Origin: Thysanoteuthis rhombus
Lineage: Eukaryota > Mollusca > Cephalopoda > Oegopsida > Thysanoteuthidae
DNA length: 64,000 nucleotides
Reading direction: 5' to 3'
Assembly (NCBI GenBank): GCA_963457665.1
Contig: OY735212.1
Coordinates: forward strand, 5,128,737 to 5,192,736
Within the stretch, counting starts at the first letter, position 1. The number at the start of each line of letters is the position of its first letter. The notes under the pieces are model-generated. The model was given only the letters and a program-made list of their open reading frames with translations, made no database searches and was not told the DNA's origin. Positions 1 to 11,857 of this stretch are shown here, in pieces. Made by a program: the position numbers and the translations under genes.

Positions 1-299
1 GATTTCTCCTAGAATCATTGGGGGGAGTGTCTTATATGCCATCAAATACAGTAATTTAATCCCATTTTTCAAATCCGTCAATCTAAACTTGCATTTTCGA
101 CATGATCTCCTCCTCTCTGTTTTCCCCACCCGTTCTTGAAACTATTTGAAACTGTTGGTACATCACGTGATTCGGTGTAAATTTCCTCGTTTATAAAGAT
201 CATTATTTGTTTGATATGACCCTCTACCCCAAATACTTTCTTAACTTCCAGAGGCGTAGCTGAAAAGGCTATTAGAAAACGCCCCCAATGGAAGGGGAC

Positions 300-473
300 C
301 AAAAGCTTAATAACAAGGATATATTTGTACATACATGCATAAATGATAATTCACTCTTTGGGGTTGTTTCCCACCAATTAAATGATAGTGTATGTCTATT
401 GCAAATTTTCTTTTTTCATTAAATCTCACTAAATTTTGAAGACGTTCCTTCGAGGGGTTAAGCCCCAACCCGA
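300..473 (+). repeat. direct repeat copy 1 (about 165 bp, unclassified)
   Basis: The segment shares with 540-695 an ordered series of blocks: TAACAAGGAT, TTTGTACATACATG, TAAATGATAATT, then CCAC-AATTAAATGA, CT-A-TAA-TTTTGAAG, and a purine/C-rich end (GGGGTTAAGCCCCAACC against GGAGCCTAGCCAAACC). The two copies lie in the same orientation about 240 bp apart. No coding potential or terminal inverted repeat was seen. It could be a tandemly duplicated piece of an older transposon. Confidence 0.5.
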
Positions 474-539
474 GGACTTTCTAATCTCTAGCAATCTCCT
501 CAAGAGTTAAAGTTCACTTCTGCAATTCTACTGACATTA

Positions 540-695
540 TAGATTATAACAAGGATCTATTTGTACATACATGAATTGTATAAATAATAATTTTGCCTTC
601 GGGTTACTTTCCACTAATTGAATGACAGAACTTGCTTATTTAGAGCTCAGTAAGTTTTGAAGGAGTTTCCGCAAGGAGCCTAGCCAAACCTCTGT
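540..695 (+). repeat. direct repeat copy 2 (about 155 bp, unclassified)
   Basis: Partner of the repeat at 300-473, same orientation and same order of blocks, with small indels. Nothing identifies the family. Confidence 0.5.
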
Positions 696-947
696 GAACC
701 GTAAATGCTCCCAAATCTGTGGCAACGCCTCAGTTAATTAACGTTTGTTGTTGTTTGCAAAAAGATTTTCAAAAGTGATCCTCATGAGGAGTCAGATTTC
801 ATCGGAAATATCGCAGAAGATCAGTGCCGGCTCTAAGCATCCCGTGTCTCGAGCAAACTGGACAACGGTGCCAATCAGAATACCAATTCGTCCCTCTTAC
901 CTACTATGTGCTCTCTATCCTACCAAACTAGCCACGCCTGACTGAAC

Positions 948-1058
948 TTGTCGTCGGTCATGGGAATTTCCTTTGCCAATTGTTCCTCTAAGTTTCTCCA
1001 CCACTGAAAGTATTCAACTGTCTGATATTCCTGATCAAATCTGACTTCACATCGGGGA
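948..1058 (-). other. possible isolated coding fragment (weak)
   Basis: Read on the minus strand, this segment is open for about 37 codons with a protein-like composition (it includes QTVEYFQWWRNLEEQLA and MTDDKFSQAW) and then meets stops. An AG precedes the open stretch, so a single exon or a retroelement gag-like remnant is possible. There is no second exon, domain or neighbour to support it. I do not recognise the product. Confidence 0.15.
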
Positions 1059-1231
1059 TTTTTTCATTTTGTACATTTTATTAAGTTTATACATTCATTT
1101 TCACATTTTTGCATTTGAATTTGGAAAGTCCTACTGTCTTAGACACATGACAGGTGCCCCTCAGCACTGCCCGTATTAATGGTACCTTGGACCGGCCCTG
1201 AATATCATATAAAAGATATAAATCTGTTACT

Positions 1232-1233
<2 letters not shown>

Positions 1234-1306
<73 letters not shown>
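1234..1306. repeat. (TC)n microsatellite
   Basis: An uninterrupted CT dinucleotide tract of about 73 bp. It produces meaningless Arg-Glu or Ser-Leu reading frames on both strands. Confidence 0.98.
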
Positions 1307-1310
<4 letters not shown>

Positions 1311-1476
1311 ATAATAAAGAAATATAACGAAAACAGTCGTTTGTATTTTTTCCATTCACACCTGAGCAGGGATTAGGAAACACTGGTAAATTGCTGCAAA
1401 TGTGGTAACAAAATGAAATTTAAAACGTAATGAAGACAAAAAATGTTGTGAGATTTCAAACATGATTCTTATACGT

Positions 1477-1750
1477 ACACTCCTGGGCTCACCAAAAATG
1501 AGCCAAGCACTTTCAATTGTATAATAGTGTCCAACGTCACCGAGAAAATATGGACACACATTAAGGCCAAACTCGCCGATGGAAAATCTGAGAACACTGA
1601 CCAGCTGTAAGAAGCCGTCAGAAACGAATGGAATAACGTCGAAGCAGCTCAATGAAGACGAATACCGGACAGCTTGACCAAACGGCCCAGTTTTCCGGAT
1701 GAAAACAAGGATACATTATATGTAATGTATAACATTGTCGAATATTTCAT
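1477..1750 (+). pseudogene. Tc1-like transposase C-terminal relic
   Basis: The plus strand begins with an ACACTCCTGGGC block that looks like the outer end of a Tc1-type element. It passes almost at once into a decayed transposase C-terminus: a frame containing KIWTHIKAKLADGK, then a DQL-stop-EAVRNEWNNVEAA segment. This is the usual 'ENIW..IK..L....TDQLWEAV...W' tail of Tc1/mariner DDE transposases, where the Trp of LWEAV has become a stop. The catalytic DDE region is missing, so this is an internally deleted, dead copy. A second copy with the same architecture lies at 3582-3930. Confidence 0.7.
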
Positions 1751-1799
1751 CCTGATTTTTAGAATAAAAGAATAATTGCCGAAAAAATTTTGATAAAAA

Positions 1800-2930
1800 G
1801 CTTAGCTCATTTAAGTGGAAAGCTCAGGAGTTTACGTGTTCCTTACGATGCTTGAATTGAATGCGACTGTCACTACATAATATGTACGATTATTGAACGG
1901 ACAATATTTGACATATTGATACACACCAGACACCCAGCACGGTCTAGCGGGTTTCATTTCGTTTTTTTCAAAATTTTTTTCTTTCGTTTCCCTGTATTGT
2001 ATGTAGTTAACTGGTTCTCTGTTTTCTCCTATTTAATCGGTGTAATATTTCAGATAATTAATATTTGACGTTCTGCGGTGGTCACCGACTGTTGGTTTAC
2101 TTGAGGGTCGTGTTCGATTTCGGACAATGTTATAGTCTGGATGTCTGCATCCCTGGTTGATTTGAGACTCAGTACGAAAACTGTTCTTTTGAACTGGTTT
2201 TCCACCATTTCCGTTAACCTGGAACGGTTGCATTCCTTATTACCTACGTAACTGACCAAGTCGCCATTCACATTTTAATCATTCAATTCTAGTAATATCT
2301 TGATCATTATAAAATAATTGAATGAGACACACATGAAAATTATACACGAAATAAATGTTACTTTATACAAAGTGAAAGTGTAAGAAAAATTACCAATTAA
2401 AGACGAAAGTTCAATCTTACACGGAAAAGACTTTTTGTAATCTTTAAATCTTCTTTCTGTAACGTTTGATTGTAAAAGCAACAAGTAGTTGAAAAATACA
2501 CCAAAGGACAGTGATATAAAATATCAACAGGTTTTTTCCAGTTGTATGTTAGACACAGAAGTATTAATACGCATGAAAGAACATTAGTCAAGCTTAGGTA
2601 ATAATGTCACTATGAGTATAGAAATAGGGAAGAATAGATGCACCCAGCCCTCCTCAAGAAATACAAGTTGATGTGTATGCATGATTTGGAAAATACCTGT
2701 GTCTCTCATGACACTAAGACAGCAACCACTTTGTTGGATTTAGCGAGGAAGATCCTTGTTTTGGCGATTGACGAAATTGACCAATCAGAGAGAAAAGATA
2801 AATAATTAAGTTAGAAGACTAGTCATCACAATACTTTAGTATCATAATTTTCTACATTGTCTTCTTTGTTTCTAAACATAATATCAATTTTAAGTTGGGA
2901 AAATGCAAATTTTGGTGTGCAAGAATCCAT
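1800..2930. other. no gene or recognisable repeat
   Basis: AT-rich sequence with only short, overlapping chance reading frames. No splice-consistent exon, RNA gene or repeat family was recognised. Confidence 0.6.
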
Positions 2931-3165
2931 TAAAAATCTCAAATGGCGGTGGGCTGGCCATGTTGCAAGAATGGCAGACAACCGATGGACATCACGACTC
3001 ACGACATGGATCCCCCGAGATCACATGCGCAACCGAGGCCGATAGAATATTAGATGGAGAGACGAGCTAGACAAGTTCAGGAAGTACTGGCTCCGCGACG
3101 CTCATGATAGTGAAGAGTGGCAAATCCTGGGGAAGGTCAATGTCCAACGACGGACGTTTAAAGAC

Positions 3166-3198
<33 letters not shown>
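2931..3198 (+). mobile_element. RTE-like LINE, 3' end fragment (copy 1)
   Basis: A 5'-truncated 3' end of a non-LTR retrotransposon. It encodes the C-terminal tail with the motifs KWRWAGHVARMADNRWTSRL and WIPRDHMRNRGR, followed by a stop. The nucleotide homology then continues to the end of the frame and into a (TGA)n trinucleotide tail. A very short 3' UTR ending in simple trimers is typical of the RTE clade. At least seven other copies in the window match closely (for example 33692-34042 on the plus strand, 43741-44622 on the minus strand). The copy is broken by a stop after NRGR. Confidence 0.85.
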
Positions 3199-3199
<1 letters not shown>

Positions 3200-3581
3200 T
3201 GCAAATATTTTGATATGTGATTTCTTATTTATATCTTAGTAGTAAAATTCTGTATCTATGCTAATCTATTCCCTGTATGAGTGGATTTTAGAGGATTTCA
3301 TTAATCCTTGATCTTTAGAGGAATTTATTATTTATTTTAGGAGTAATTACCTTGTTTTTGTTTACTTTAAAGTCTTGTGGGTAATACCATTTAAAACCAA
3401 TACATTGTGAGATAAACCCCTCCAAAGGGTCCTGGTCCCTGCACTGGAATATGTACCTTTTTATTCCTTTACTTTTCTTCGTCGTCATTAGTATAGCAAC
3501 TTGTTTATGTAAACCGTATTATCTCAGGCAAGATCTATGAAAAGAATGCCCCAAAACTTTTATTTACTCTAATGATAACGT

Positions 3582-3930
3582 ATACACTCCTGGGCCAAGA
3601 AATTAGGCAAACACTCCTCATCATATAAAAGATCTTAACCCCATACAGAACATATGGGTTCATATTTAGACCTAACTGGTTGGGAGAAAAATTGGGAACA
3701 CTGATCGGCTGTGGGAAGCAGTCAGAGATTATTGGATCAACATTGAGTCAGCAGACTGTAAACAACTATCGGGCTGTTTGATCAAACGGTTCGGTTTTCT
3801 GAAGAGAAAACGAGGGAAAAGCTATTGCATACTAAAACGTACTCTGAGTACAAACACTGTCAAATACTTAACCTATAATTGTTAGGACAATAGAGTATTT
3901 GGAGCAAAAAATTATAAAAGGCTAGCCTCG
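3582..3930 (+). pseudogene. Tc1-like transposase C-terminal relic, second copy
   Basis: Starts with the same ACACTCCTGGGC block as the copy at 1477 and goes directly into a transposase C-terminus. The frame carries DRLWEAVRDYWINIESADC and then KQLSGCLIKRF, the usual end of Tc1-like transposases just before the 3' terminal repeat. The Asp/Glu catalytic core is absent. Stops occur upstream in the segment that should encode the DLNPIE-IW region. No intact 3' terminal inverted repeat was found. Confidence 0.7.
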
Positions 3931-4049
3931 TTCCACCACCCCAAGGGTGTACATCACTGATCATTGTGGTACAATGATGAAGAGCTTGGCCCCGTATTTA
4001 GTAAGACATGGTTAAATAAAAAAAACTCAAAAATAATACTCAATACCTC

Positions 4050-4260
4050 TCTAATCCACCAAAGATAAGCAACGTCGAGCCAGGTCAGTACCTAGATGAG
4101 TGACCATTCAGGTTAACCAAGTGCCGCACGTAGAACGGAGCCTTAACAAGCCTGGCAAACCTGTAGTGGTTCCCACTGACAATTGTCTGTGTGTCCCTAA
4201 TCAAGTGACATCTCCATGAGGTTATAAAGCGGGGTACAATAATGCATACAATTACATGTA
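4050..4260 (+). repeat. 5S-rRNA-derived SINE or 5S pseudogene
   Basis: The segment from about 4064 to 4135 reads like the 3' half of 5S rRNA: GATAAGCAACGTCGAGCC, then GGTCAGTACCTAGATGAGTG, then ACCATTCAGG and GTGCCGCACG. These correspond to the conserved 'GCTAAGCA.CGTCGGGCC', 'GGTTAGTACTTGGATGGG' (box C) and terminal-stem regions. The 5' half is missing or unrecognisable. About 120 bp of unrelated sequence follow, as in 5S-derived (SINE3-type) SINEs. Too diverged to be a functional 5S gene. Confidence 0.6.
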
Positions 4261-4850
4261 GTCCAGATTATGCTTGCCAAATTTGTGGCGAATCGTTCAC
4301 TTTTTCATTAAAGTGTAAGCCAAGTTGCTAAGGTCGTAAATATTGTTTTACTCTTTACAATTACTGATTTACAGGGTTAATGAACAAAAGTATCAGGCTT
4401 TTAAAACTCTATACAATATGCATGCAACAGACATGATGTTATAAAGTCTAACCTGAGTTCTCAGATACCGTGATTGCCATCTCACGACATCACTGAATTT
4501 ACCATTAACTATTCATGGGTAGACAGCATTTATTCTGTGTTATGTTCGGTTCAGGAGATACAATGCAAAATACATAATTGGATCATGAGAGAAAGTAAAA
4601 TGGCCGCCACGGGGATGTTCAGAGCCCCAAACTGTACAAATGTACCAAGTTTTAGGCTTTTATGAAAAAAATCGAACTAATATAGTGATACAGCAAATTC
4701 TGGTAGCAAACAGAACTGGAACAATAATCGCAGTTGTATTTAAGCGCTAGTAGGGTTTCAGTTTTAGTTCTTGCTGCCCACTGACTTTTTCGTTACTTAT
4801 AGATAATAAAGTCTGGCTCCACTCCAGCCTTTACTCTTATTTGATGATTA
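4261..4850. other. no gene seen
   Basis: AT-rich sequence with one 63-codon chance frame at 4474-4665. Nothing supports a gene. Confidence 0.55.
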
Positions 4851-4851
4851 C

Positions 4852-4860
4852 TACACACAC

Positions 4861-4933
<73 letters not shown>
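4852..4933. repeat. (AC)n(TA)n compound microsatellite
   Basis: About 40 bp of AC repeats with one CG interruption pass directly into about 40 bp of TA repeats. Confidence 0.98.
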
Positions 4934-4936
<3 letters not shown>

Positions 4937-5188
4937 ATCAATACTGCCGGGGTGCTATGTTGATATAAAATCCTTAACGGTTACATGGTAAACAACTGAT
5001 GATCCCCATAAGAGACAATGTTTACAATGTTCAATGATAAAAAAAACTATTGGGGACACAGGGAAAACACTTTGGAAGATTACATAAATTGCATTGACGG
5101 ATTTTGGGAAATGAGTGACTGAAGTTACACAAAAAATCTATTGAAAAAGTTTTTTAATGTTTAATGTTTAAAGCTGTGAAGCTTTCAA

Positions 5189-5190
<2 letters not shown>

Positions 5191-5240
<50 letters not shown>
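5191..5240. repeat. (TA)n microsatellite
   Basis: About 49 bp of alternating AT. Confidence 0.98.
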
Positions 5241-5241
<1 letters not shown>

Positions 5242-6705
5242 GAAGTAAAGATATTAGTTACTGCAATAGACTCTCGTTATTACGGCACCCTCAGAGATTT
5301 GAAAATGCTGTTATAATGAATTCATTGTTACAATGGGATGATGAGGAATTACTTTATGCGATGTATAGTTAATAAATTGTGATGAATCTTTTTATATCAG
5401 CGCGAGTGTATGCGTCTGTGTGAGGTCAACATACCTTGTGTGAGACTGAAATCTGAAAAACGCTTAAAAAATGGTTGAGGAGATTAAATCTGATTTGGTG
5501 TCATGGAAAGCACACACCCTCTTGGGCTAACAACAACAGCATATTCCTCTCCCCACACCAGCTGAGATCAAAAGTTGCCACCCCAGTTTGTTCTGGATAT
5601 TTATAAAAATTATTAGGTTTAATGGGGGAAAAAAATAGGACAATGTCCTTAGAAGTCAGAGAATAACATCAACATCTGGCTTAGGAACTATAAATAGACT
5701 CTTATCACGCATTTTTGAAGTTGTCTCGTATTAACAAAACATGTCAGATTGAATCAAAAATCTCATTTTTGACATCATCATCGATTCTCCAAACACATAT
5801 ATACACATATAATGAAGTAGAGGATTTGATACACAAACACGTTTATGTTTCTCTCCTGTTTGGGTTCCGTCAGGCAAATGATTCGGTTTATTTTAGATCC
5901 CTATTAAGGACAATTTGGGAGGTCCATTTTTCTAGGGTGTAGGATCTTCCTCTTATTTTATGTATATCGTTTCATTTCCTCTCCTTTGTTCAGTAGTTAT
6001 TCATTGCTTGCTATGTTTTTCTGTTTTATACAGTGGAAACACTGTACTTATTGGTAGTTATGAATTATGAATTAACAGGAGATAGAGTTGACATTTTCTT
6101 TATCAGTATGTTGTTAAACCATCAACTCTTGGTGATGTGTTTCCTCCCTTTTATTCTCACTGAAATCTGTTTCCCGGAATTAGGGTTCGCTTTTACATGA
6201 TCTTAGATGTTACTTTAATTATTCTAGGTGTGGTCTGTTTCTACATGTCTAAGATAATTATGGTGATTGGGTTGTTCTTAAATTGGCTGTAGGTATAATA
6301 TTACTGTTAATAGTAATAACGAGGGGAATGAGATAGCTAAGATGGTTAATTTTTAGTAAAGCTATTTGTAGGATGTTAAATTATGTTTTTTAATAATGTA
6401 CGAGGATTGTTCTTGTTGTTACGGTATAAAAACGAAGTCAACTGCTGGCTTGGACTGGAGTTAGACAAAAGTGTCAGAGATTCTGTTTCTATTTTGATAA
6501 ATACAAGAATCACGAACGAAACTTGATGGCTGAAACAGTTGCGTATTTTCCCTGGTAGTAGCGGTGGGTTTTTGAACCTACATAAAAATTAGTACTTGGA
6601 ATTTCAATTTGAAATCAGGTAGACATTCAAATTTTAAAACCAATATAAAACTATCGGATCACTTTAACATTCTATGCTCACCCGACTGCTTCAGTAATGA
6701 GAATG
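5241..6705. other. no gene or recognisable repeat
   Basis: About 1.5 kb of AT-rich sequence between a TA microsatellite and the large minisatellite. The 75-codon frame at 5715-5942 lacks protein-like composition and splice context. Confidence 0.55.
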
Positions 6706-9700
6706 TTGGGGTGTTCCTTTTCAAGGGGATGATTCTAAAGTATTCCTTTTCAAGGGTATCATGGTGAAGTGTTCCATTTCAGGGGGATGATGTTGAAGAG
6801 TTCTTGTCAGGGAGTGGTGTTAAAATGTTCATTTCCAAGGAGATGATGTCGAAGTGGTCCTTTTCAGGGGGTTATTGTATCTGTTTATTTTCAGGGGGAT
6901 GATTAAAGTGTGCCATTTCAGGGGGGTGGAGGTAAAACGTTCCTTTCCAAAAGGTATGATCACAGAGTGTTCCTTTTCAAAGTGATGATGTTAAAGTGGT
7001 AATTTTCAGGGGGTTATAGTAAAGTGTTAAGTTTCAACGGGGTGATGTTGAAGTGGCCCCCTTTCAAGGAAACGATGAAAGTGTTTTCTTTTCGGGGTGA
7101 CGGTAACGTGCTCCTTTTCAAACGGTTAATGATAAAGTGGTTATTCTCAAGGGGGTGATAAAGTATTCCTTTTCAGGGGGGTGTTAAAGTGGTCCTTTTC
7201 AGGGGGATGGTGTTGAAGTGATCCTTTTCAGCTGCTGATAGAATAGTGGTCCTTTTTGAAAGGATGATGGTAAAATGTTCCTTTTCATGGAGATGATGTA
7301 AGTTGTCCTATAAAATGAGATGGTGATGAATTGTTCCTTTCCAGCGGGATTATGTTGAAGTGTGTGGGGTTTTTTTTTTCAGGAGGATGATTTTAAAGTG
7401 AGCTTTTTAAGTGGAGTAAAGTGTCCCTTTTCAGGGATATTATGGAGAAGTGTTCCTTTTCAAGAGGATAATGTTCAAATGGTCCTTTTCAAGGGAATAA
7501 TGTTTAAGTGGTCTTTTTTTAGGGGATTATGAGAATGCAATCCTTGCAAAAGGATGATGTTAAATTGTTCCTTTTCAGGGAGTTGAAGGTTATATGGTCA
7601 TATTCAAGGGGTAATGATAAAATGCTCCTTTTCAGGAGAATGATCTTTAGTGGTCTTTCTTAAGGTATGACGGTAAGGTATTCCTTTTCAGAGGGATGAT
7701 ATTGAAACGATCTTCTAAAGGGGATGATCTTGAAATGGTCCTTTTCAAAGGGATAATGATAAAACGCTCCTTTTCTGGAGAATGATGGTAAAGTTGTCCT
7801 TTTTGAGTGGGTAATGTTAAATTGGTCTTTTTCGGGGAATGGTGGTAAAGTGGTCTTTTTCAGATGATGATAAATTGTTCGGTCCCATAGGGATGATGGT
7901 AAAGTGTCCCTTTCCAATGCAATGTCAGAGTAGTCTCTTAAAGGGCAGATGATGGGAAAATGTTCCTTTTCAAGGGAATTATGGTGAAGTGATCTTTTCA
8001 AGTGGTTGATGTTAAAGTGGTTTCTTTCGGGAGATGGTGTTGAATTGTTCCTTTTCAGGGGAATGTCATTAAAGGGTTCCTTCTCAGAGGAATTATGGGA
8101 TGATGACAAACTGGGTTTTTATGGGGACTATAGTAAAGTGTTCTTTTTCAAGTAGTGATGAAATTTTCATTTTCAAGAGGATAATGGTTAAGTAGTCCTT
8201 TCAAGGAGATAATGTTAAAGTGGTCTTTTTCTAGGAGGGATCATGGTGAAGTCGTCTTCTTCAGGGGAATACAAATTGTTCACTTTCAGGGGTATGATGG
8301 CAAATTGCGCTTTCCCAAGGTAATGATTTTAAAGTGGTCCTTTTAAATGGGGGGGGATGATGGTAGAATGTTCTTTTTCAAGTGGATGATAGTAAATTGG
8401 TTCTTTTCAAAAGGATAATCTTAAAATGATCTTTTCAAGGGAATAATGTTGAATTGGTCTTCTCCGGGGGATTGATAAAGTGTTACTTTTGGGGATAATG
8501 TTAACTTAGTCGTTTTTAAGTGTACGCGAGTACAATGTTCCTTTTCAGGATATGACATTAATGTTTTTCTTAGATGATGTTAAAGTGGCCCATTTCAAGG
8601 CGATAACGTTAAACTGTTCTTTTCGGGGGAATGATGTTGAAGTGGTTCTTTTCAAAGATATTATGATAAAATGGTCCTTCTCAATGAATGATGGTATAGT
8701 ATGTTTTCTCAGGGGTTGACTGTTGTGTTCTCTTTCATGGGGATGGTTGGAAAGTGTTTGTTTTCAAAGGAATTATGCTAAAGTAGTCTTTCTCAGGGGT
8801 AAGATTATAAAGTGTTCCTTTTCGAGGGTATAATGTGAAAATGACCTTTTTCAATATCATAACCAGATACTTTTCATGAGATGATGTTAAAGTAATATTT
8901 TTAAGCGGATAGTGTTGAAATGGTCATTTCAGGGAATGATGGTAGAGTGGTCTTTTCCATGTGGGTAATGATTAAGTGGTCCTTTTCAGGGGATGAATGT
9001 TGAGTGGTCTTTTTCGTGGAAGATATTAGAGTGACCGAGGCAATGGTAAAGTGTCCCTTTATCAATGTGTTCCTTTCACTGGGGGCGATGGTAAACTGGT
9101 CTTTTCAGGGGGTGAAATGTTAAAGTGTTCCTTTTCAAGAGGATGATGGCAAAGTGGTCTTTTTCAGAAAGATGATCTTGAAGTGATCCTCTCCGGTGGG
9201 GGGGGGATTAAATGTTTCTTTTCAAGGGGATTGTGTTAAAGTGATCGTTTTCAACGGGAAAGTGTTAGTGTTCCTTTCCAATGGGATGATATTAAAGTGA
9301 TCCTTTTCAGGGGATGATGTTGAAGTGGTCTTTTTCAAGTGGGTAATGGTGAAGTCGTTTTTTTTTCACGGGGTTATTCAAGTGGAGGATGATTTAGGGG
9401 GTTGATAAATTCAGTTTCGAGGGGATGAGGGTAAAGTTTCCTTTTCAAAACAATGATGTTATAGTGGTTCTTTTCAGGGGAATGATGAAATTTTCATTTC
9501 TAAATCGATAATGATAGAGAGTTCTTTTCGAGGTGATGGTAAAGGGTTCCTTTTCGAGGGTTTATTTTAATGTGTTCTTTTCACAAGGGGTGATGTTTAA
9601 ATGTTCCTTATCAAGAGGATGCTGAAGTGATCCTTTCAAAGGGATGACGTTGAAGTGGTTCTTTCAGGGGATGAAGTGGTCCTTTCTAAGGATATTATGG

Positions 9701-11600
9701 TATAGTGGTCCTTTTTGGGAGGGTGATGTTAAACTGTTTCTTTTCAGGGTGATTATGATCAAGTATTATAATACTTCTTCTCCTTCTTGAAAGGAGTATT
9801 TCTGTTCAAAGGGATGACGCTAAAATAGTCCTCTCTAAGGGATGATAGTAAAGTGTTTTTCAAAAGGATTATGGTTGTCTTCTTGGAGGGGGTGATAGTG
9901 TTTTTCTCAGGGGAATGATAGTAAAATGCACCTTTCCAGGGAGATGATGGCTAAGTGTTTACTTCCACATAGGTGATGATAAAGTGGTCCTTTTCAATAT
10001 GACGATATTGCAGTGTTCCTCTTCAGAGCGATAATGGTGAAGTGTTCCTTGCAGTTAATGCTAATTGTCCATTTCGTGGGGATGCTGAAGTGGTCTTTTT
10101 CAATACTATGGTAAAGTGGTTCTTTTAAAGTGAGTGATATTGAAGTGTTCCTTTTCGAAGGAATGACGTTAGAGTGGTTATTTTAAGCAGGGATATTGTA
10201 AAATGTTCTTCGGGGGATGATTGTAATGTGTACCTCTCCAACGGAATGATGTTAAAGTGGTCTTTCCCGGGGGGAGGGTGATTGCAGAGTGTATCTTTTC
10301 AGGGGCATTATGGTAGAGTATTTCTTTTCGGTTTGATGATGGTGAAGTGACCCTTTTCGAGTGGATGATCTTGGAGTGGTCTTTTTAAGGGGATGATGAT
10401 TAAGTGTTCTTTTTCAAAGGGATAATCGTGAAGTGGTTCTTTTGGAGAATAATGGCAAAGTGGTCCTTTCCAAGTAGATGATGTTAAAGTCGTCTTTTTC
10501 AGTGGGATGATTGTAATGTGTTTCCTCTCAGGGGTAATTATGGTAGAGTGGTCCCCTTCAGGAGATTAGGGCAAAGTGGTTTCTTGGGGAAGATCGTAAA
10601 GTTTTCCTTTCTAGGATGATTAAGGTAAAGTTCTCCTTTTCAGGGGGATGTGAAAGGGTCCTCTTCAGGGGGATGATGGTAAAGTAATATTTCTCGAGGG
10701 GTGATGGTAAAGTGGTCTTTTTGAGTGGGATGATTGTTAAGGTTTTCTTTTTAGGGGTGATGGGAATGTGATCTTTTTCAAGGGGATGTTGGCGAAATGT
10801 TCCTTTTCAAGAGGATGTAGTGTTTGTTGTTAAAGTGGTCCTTTTCGGGGAGATTTTGGTGATTTTTTCTCTTAAAAGGGGTGTTGGTTAAGTGGAACTT
10901 TTCAGGAGCTAATAGAGTAGTCCTTCTCAATGGTATTATGGTAAAGTGGTCTTTTATAGGCGGGTGATGGTAAAATTGTTTTTTTCAAGGGTATGATGAT
11001 AATGTTCCTTTTCTGGGCGTGTCATGAAGTGGTCCTTTTCAAGTGGTGGTACAGTGTTCATTTTCAAGGGAAGATGGTAAACAGGTCTTTTTCGTAGTGA
11101 ATGATCTTGAAATGGTCTTATTCAAGATGATTGGTAAAATGTCCCTTTTCAGGGGATGATGTTAAAGTGGTCTTTTTCGGGGGTTTATGCTAATTGTTCC
11201 TTTTCAGGGGGATGATATTAAATGTCTTTTTCAGGGGGTCTTTTATCGTCCGTCGTTGGATATAGACCTTACCCAGTTTTCCATTTCAGGTGGATGATGG
11301 TGAAGTGATCATTTTCAAGTGGATGGTCTCATAGTGGTTCTTTCAAGGAGATTATGGTAAAGTATTCCTTTTCAGGGGATAATGGTAAAGTGGGGGTTTT
11401 GTTGTTTTTTGTTTGTTTTTTCAAGGGGATGATGTTAAAGTGGTCTTTTTCGGGAGGATTATGGCGAGGTTTCACTTTCCAATGGAATGATGTCAAATTG
11501 GCTCTCCCCAGGAGGATTAAGGTAAAGGGTTCCTTTCCAGTGGGATGATGTTGAAGCCTTTCTTTTCAGGGAAATGATGGTTAAGTTATTCCTTTCATCA
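6706..11600 (+). repeat. 4.9-kb degenerate minisatellite, about 30-bp unit
   Basis: A long array of strongly diverged units of 28-34 bp, roughly GATGATGKTAAAGTG followed by KTCCTTTTCARGGG. Two unit types appear to alternate: one with GGTAAAGTGTTCC and one with GTTAAAGTGGTC, suggesting a dimeric higher-order unit near 60 bp. At about 30 bp per unit the array holds roughly 150-165 units. It is rich in G and T on the plus strand. Because the unit is near a multiple of three, a minus-strand frame stays open for 149 codons at 7660-8109 with about a ten-residue period; I read that as a by-product. Interruptions occur near 9755-9795 and 11238-11275. Confidence 0.92.
11238..11275 (-). mobile_element. 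38-bp RTE 3'-tip fossil inside the minisatellite
   Basis: TCTTTTATCGTCCGTCGTTG followed by GATATAGACCTTACCCAG matches the last coding bases of the RTE family on the minus strand (compare TCTTTTAACGTCCATCGTTG then GACATAGACCTTCCCCAG at 43760-43800). Both sides are ordinary minisatellite units, and there is no trimer tail. Confidence 0.7.
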
Positions 11601-11857
11601 ACTGATGATTGACAATACGTTCCAAGCCATCATTTTCTTCTTCTTCTTGCATATTCCCAGCTATTAACTGGTTACAACAAAAAGACCTTTCAAATTATAT
11701 GTAATTCCAACCTTTACCCTATTTTTCAAGTAATACATACAAGAATTTATGCTGCGATACAGAATTGGCCATAAAGTATTTACGAAGATTTTTATCCATA
11801 AAAATAAATAATATTTATCAATAAAAAAGCATTTACAAAATAGTACTTTCATATGCC

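Noticed and set aside
1087..1383. Arg-Glu repeat frame
   Set aside because: Translation of the (TC)n microsatellite.
2033..2271. two overlapping minus-strand frames of 66 and 73 codons
   Set aside because: Composition is somewhat protein-like, but there is no family, splice context or repeat match.
4064..4135. functional 5S rRNA gene
   Set aside because: Only the 3' half is recognisable, with several changes in conserved positions.
7660..8109. 149-codon minus-strand frame with a ten-residue period in the minisatellite
   Set aside because: The period equals the about 30-bp DNA unit. The frame has no start context and no splice sites, and its neighbouring units are equally repetitive but closed.
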